Both the position numbers and the translations under genes were made by a program. Shown in pieces: positions 61,748 through 64,000 of a DNA stretch of 64,000 bases (positions are counted from its first letter, which is position 1; every line of letters starts with the position of its first letter). This DNA comes from Liolophura sinensis (lineage: Eukaryota > Mollusca > Polyplacophora > Chitonida > Chitonidae): NCBI RefSeq assembly GCF_032854445.1, contig NC_088297.1, forward strand, positions 22,581,127 to 22,645,126, read 5' to 3'. The notes under the pieces were generated by a model, which was not told the origin of the DNA, ran no database searches, and was given only the letters and a program-made list of their open reading frames with translations.

Positions 61748-64000
61748 TAGGGTAACTACAAAACCTAGTCACATGTCGCTAATGATTCCCAAAACTGTGA
61801 CAGTTAATCCAGAATAAGTCGGCTTTAGTTTATGATGTACATGTATGCATTACCTTTGTACTTTTGTCAATTAAACAGCCATTTCCTGGTGGGAAGAATA
61901 AAAAAATAGGCAAGAGTGTTACGCCCTAGTTAATAATTATAGTGTACATAGTAAAAGTTAAGGAAATATCATACTGAGGTGTCACTTGTGATACCACCTG
62001 ACAATACCCAGCGGCAGAATGTCACCCTATTGCATCATTACCGATAATTACAGATGACCCCCAAAAGCAAAATTTGAATATTTCACATTCAGGTCACTTC
62101 TGATAATTGCAAATTATCCCCAGAGGCCCAATCCAAAACTATATACATGAGAAGGAGACAAACACATGTGTAGATTTGCATGTAAACAAGCATGATGTCA
62201 TCAGAAAATTTTAATCAAAGTAAATAAAAAGTGACATGTGGGATTATAGAGAATTTTACAATTAATCATAACGTGTCAAGAAGACTGAACCAGATGGCTA
62301 GCTTATAAACTATTGTTTATAATGACAGGCCCCTAGGTCAGATTAAACAAGCCCTTGAGAAATGGGATTTAATATGAACACTGGATTTCCTGTGACTATC
62401 AGGGTAGATAACCCATCCTTCTGTCTGAACATAGACAAGAGCTGCCTGCTTATTTCCCCTGGCAAATGGCCCAACTTTCTTGTATATTTCTAAATCATGT
62501 TCATAAACAAAACCACATCAGCAAACATGTTCAGTGAAGCTGGTTCACTAGAACTCAAAACGGATAGATTATCCGTTTTATGTTTTAGACTCTAAGTCAT
62601 TATGAATTTTAAATTTCCTGAAAAGAGTTCTCAACATTTTACAAGACTGCATTTGTATTATTAATTCCTACCAAAAAGTGGTCGATTTTCAATTTTGTCA
62701 CGATATCGCTGAATCACTGCCGACACAGCACTTTTCTGTCTACATATAACACTTTCTGCTTTCACACATAACTGTGCAGCATGTATTTACATGTACAATT
62801 CCAATCTACATAACATATTATACACCAGCCCTCCGAGTGCCTCGCAGCAAAAATATAGGAGAAAGTACAGCAATTTTTTCTTGAAAATACAGGTGCATAC
62901 AGGAATCTCCGGACGTAATTCTGAGTCATTCGGATGACATTATGTATTTGAGTGTTGTAAAATTATTATATATTAGTTGACTGGTAAGTCTCATGGGTGA
63001 ATGAAACCGCTACCCCACAGAGCTTTGACAAGTTTGAGCATTATTTGACATACAGATATGCAAACCAAAATCTGGTGGAAGGCACCGAGTGTTCAACAGC
63101 TGTGCAATCCACTGGATAATGTAGGTCTACCATACATTATCAACATCACCACTGTGACCATCATGACCAACATGTACTTATCCTGAAGTGGGAATGACTC
63201 GCACACAGTTTGCACCTTTTCGATGCTTGTAATGATCTACAGAAGGATTGAACTGGTGCAAGGTGAAAGTCACCCCCAGGGACTTTAATACAATCACTAA
63301 TATAAATAATGATGTAACAGTATTAAAGGTATCTTGAAACATGAAATATATTTGAATAAAAATACCAAAATTGGTAGTAAATAAGAGCTTGCCGTCAGAA
63401 AGAAGGATGAACGCAAAACTTCACCTCAGGAGGTATTTAGATACCAACTACATCCTTTATGTTGAGTAATACACCAGGCAACCATGGTCTATTAACTAAA
63501 TGCACTTGTCTTTCATTAGTTAACTAGGAAACACAAGATGTGGATTCAAACCCAGCCACAGATAGGGAATTTACAAATTATCCCCATTCTCACAGGCTGT
63601 GTGGCCTTGTGAAAAAAAAATGGTGGACAATGCTGGTGTGGCCAGTTGTGGAATCTCAAGTTCATTGAGGACCACTTACCTTCCACCAGTATGGAGTGTA
63701 CATCTCTACATCACACCTGGGAAAGCTTGTCAGTACCTTGCCAAAGGTAGATGGTTTATCACAGGTACTTCAGTTTCCTCCACCAATAAAACTGACCGCC
63801 ATCAGGCCATTATCACAACTATGTTTATGACAGCTGGGGGGTAACCCAACCAACCTTATATAAAAAGGTCATACTGTAAAATATTTATTTGGCTTTTGAC
63901 AATTTTTTTTTTTTTTTGAATTTTCACCCAATGTTAACATTTTTAAATTCCTATTTTTTTTTAAATTAGCCACAATAAAAGAATCTAGAATGCTGATGTC
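61748..64000. other. No gene recognised
   Basis: AT-rich DNA ending in T-runs near 63905-63918. The 81-codon plus-strand frame at 63599 has no supporting evidence. Confidence 0.5.
62557..62579. repeat. Perfect short hairpin
   Basis: AAAACGGATA, loop GAT, TATCCGTTTT: a 10-bp perfect inverted repeat. No gene nearby, and the terminal T-run is not meaningful in a eukaryotic context. Confidence 0.7.

Overview
This is AT-rich animal nuclear DNA (roughly 38-40% GC by eye) with spliced genes, dispersed tRNA-derived SINEs, small TA-flanked inverted-repeat elements (MITE-like) and many minisatellites. The SINE types (a core with an AAAT-rich tail, and a second type with a GTGA/CACT-rich tail) and frequent TACATGTA-like motifs suggest a lophotrochozoan, most likely a marine mollusc such as a bivalve. 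That placement is inference; no species can be named from the sequence.

Only two genes can be supported well. (1) On the minus strand, five consecutive exons between 33453 and 23672 encode the second half of a kinesin-3 motor domain, the neck and the first part of an FHA domain. The protein is of the KIF13/Khc-73 type. Splice sites and phases all agree, but two of the five exons each lack one base in what should be a three-base G/C run, so the literal reading frame breaks twice. The N-terminal motor exons and the C-terminal two thirds were not found. (2) On the plus strand, 50401-52651 encodes a mucin-like, Thr/Asn-rich, single-pass membrane protein with signal peptide, many N-glycosylation sequons, transmembrane helix and basic cytoplasmic tail. 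As given it is interrupted by an in-frame TAG and at least one frameshift. A TATA box and an initiator-like site lie at the right spacing upstream. If the kinesin promoter lies beyond 64000, this gene is nested antisense in a kinesin intron of more than 30 kb. A third, weak candidate is a first coding exon on the minus strand at 38-243.

Layout: 1-243 candidate exon; about 1800-2495 and 5070-5970 a direct segmental duplication whose second copy alone carries a SINE; 12-20 kb scattered MITEs; 20269-20790 a 40-bp array; 23672-33453 kinesin exons, with an old degenerate array and a young 61-bp array in one intron; 37318-47830 four large tandem arrays (units 74, 83, 34 and 38 bp); 50.2-52.7 kb mucin-like gene; 54-62 kb AT-rich DNA with MITEs and one full SINE. 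Tandem arrays make up over a tenth of the window. No rRNA, functional tRNA, CRISPR or autonomous transposon ORF was seen. The remaining short open frames look like chance.
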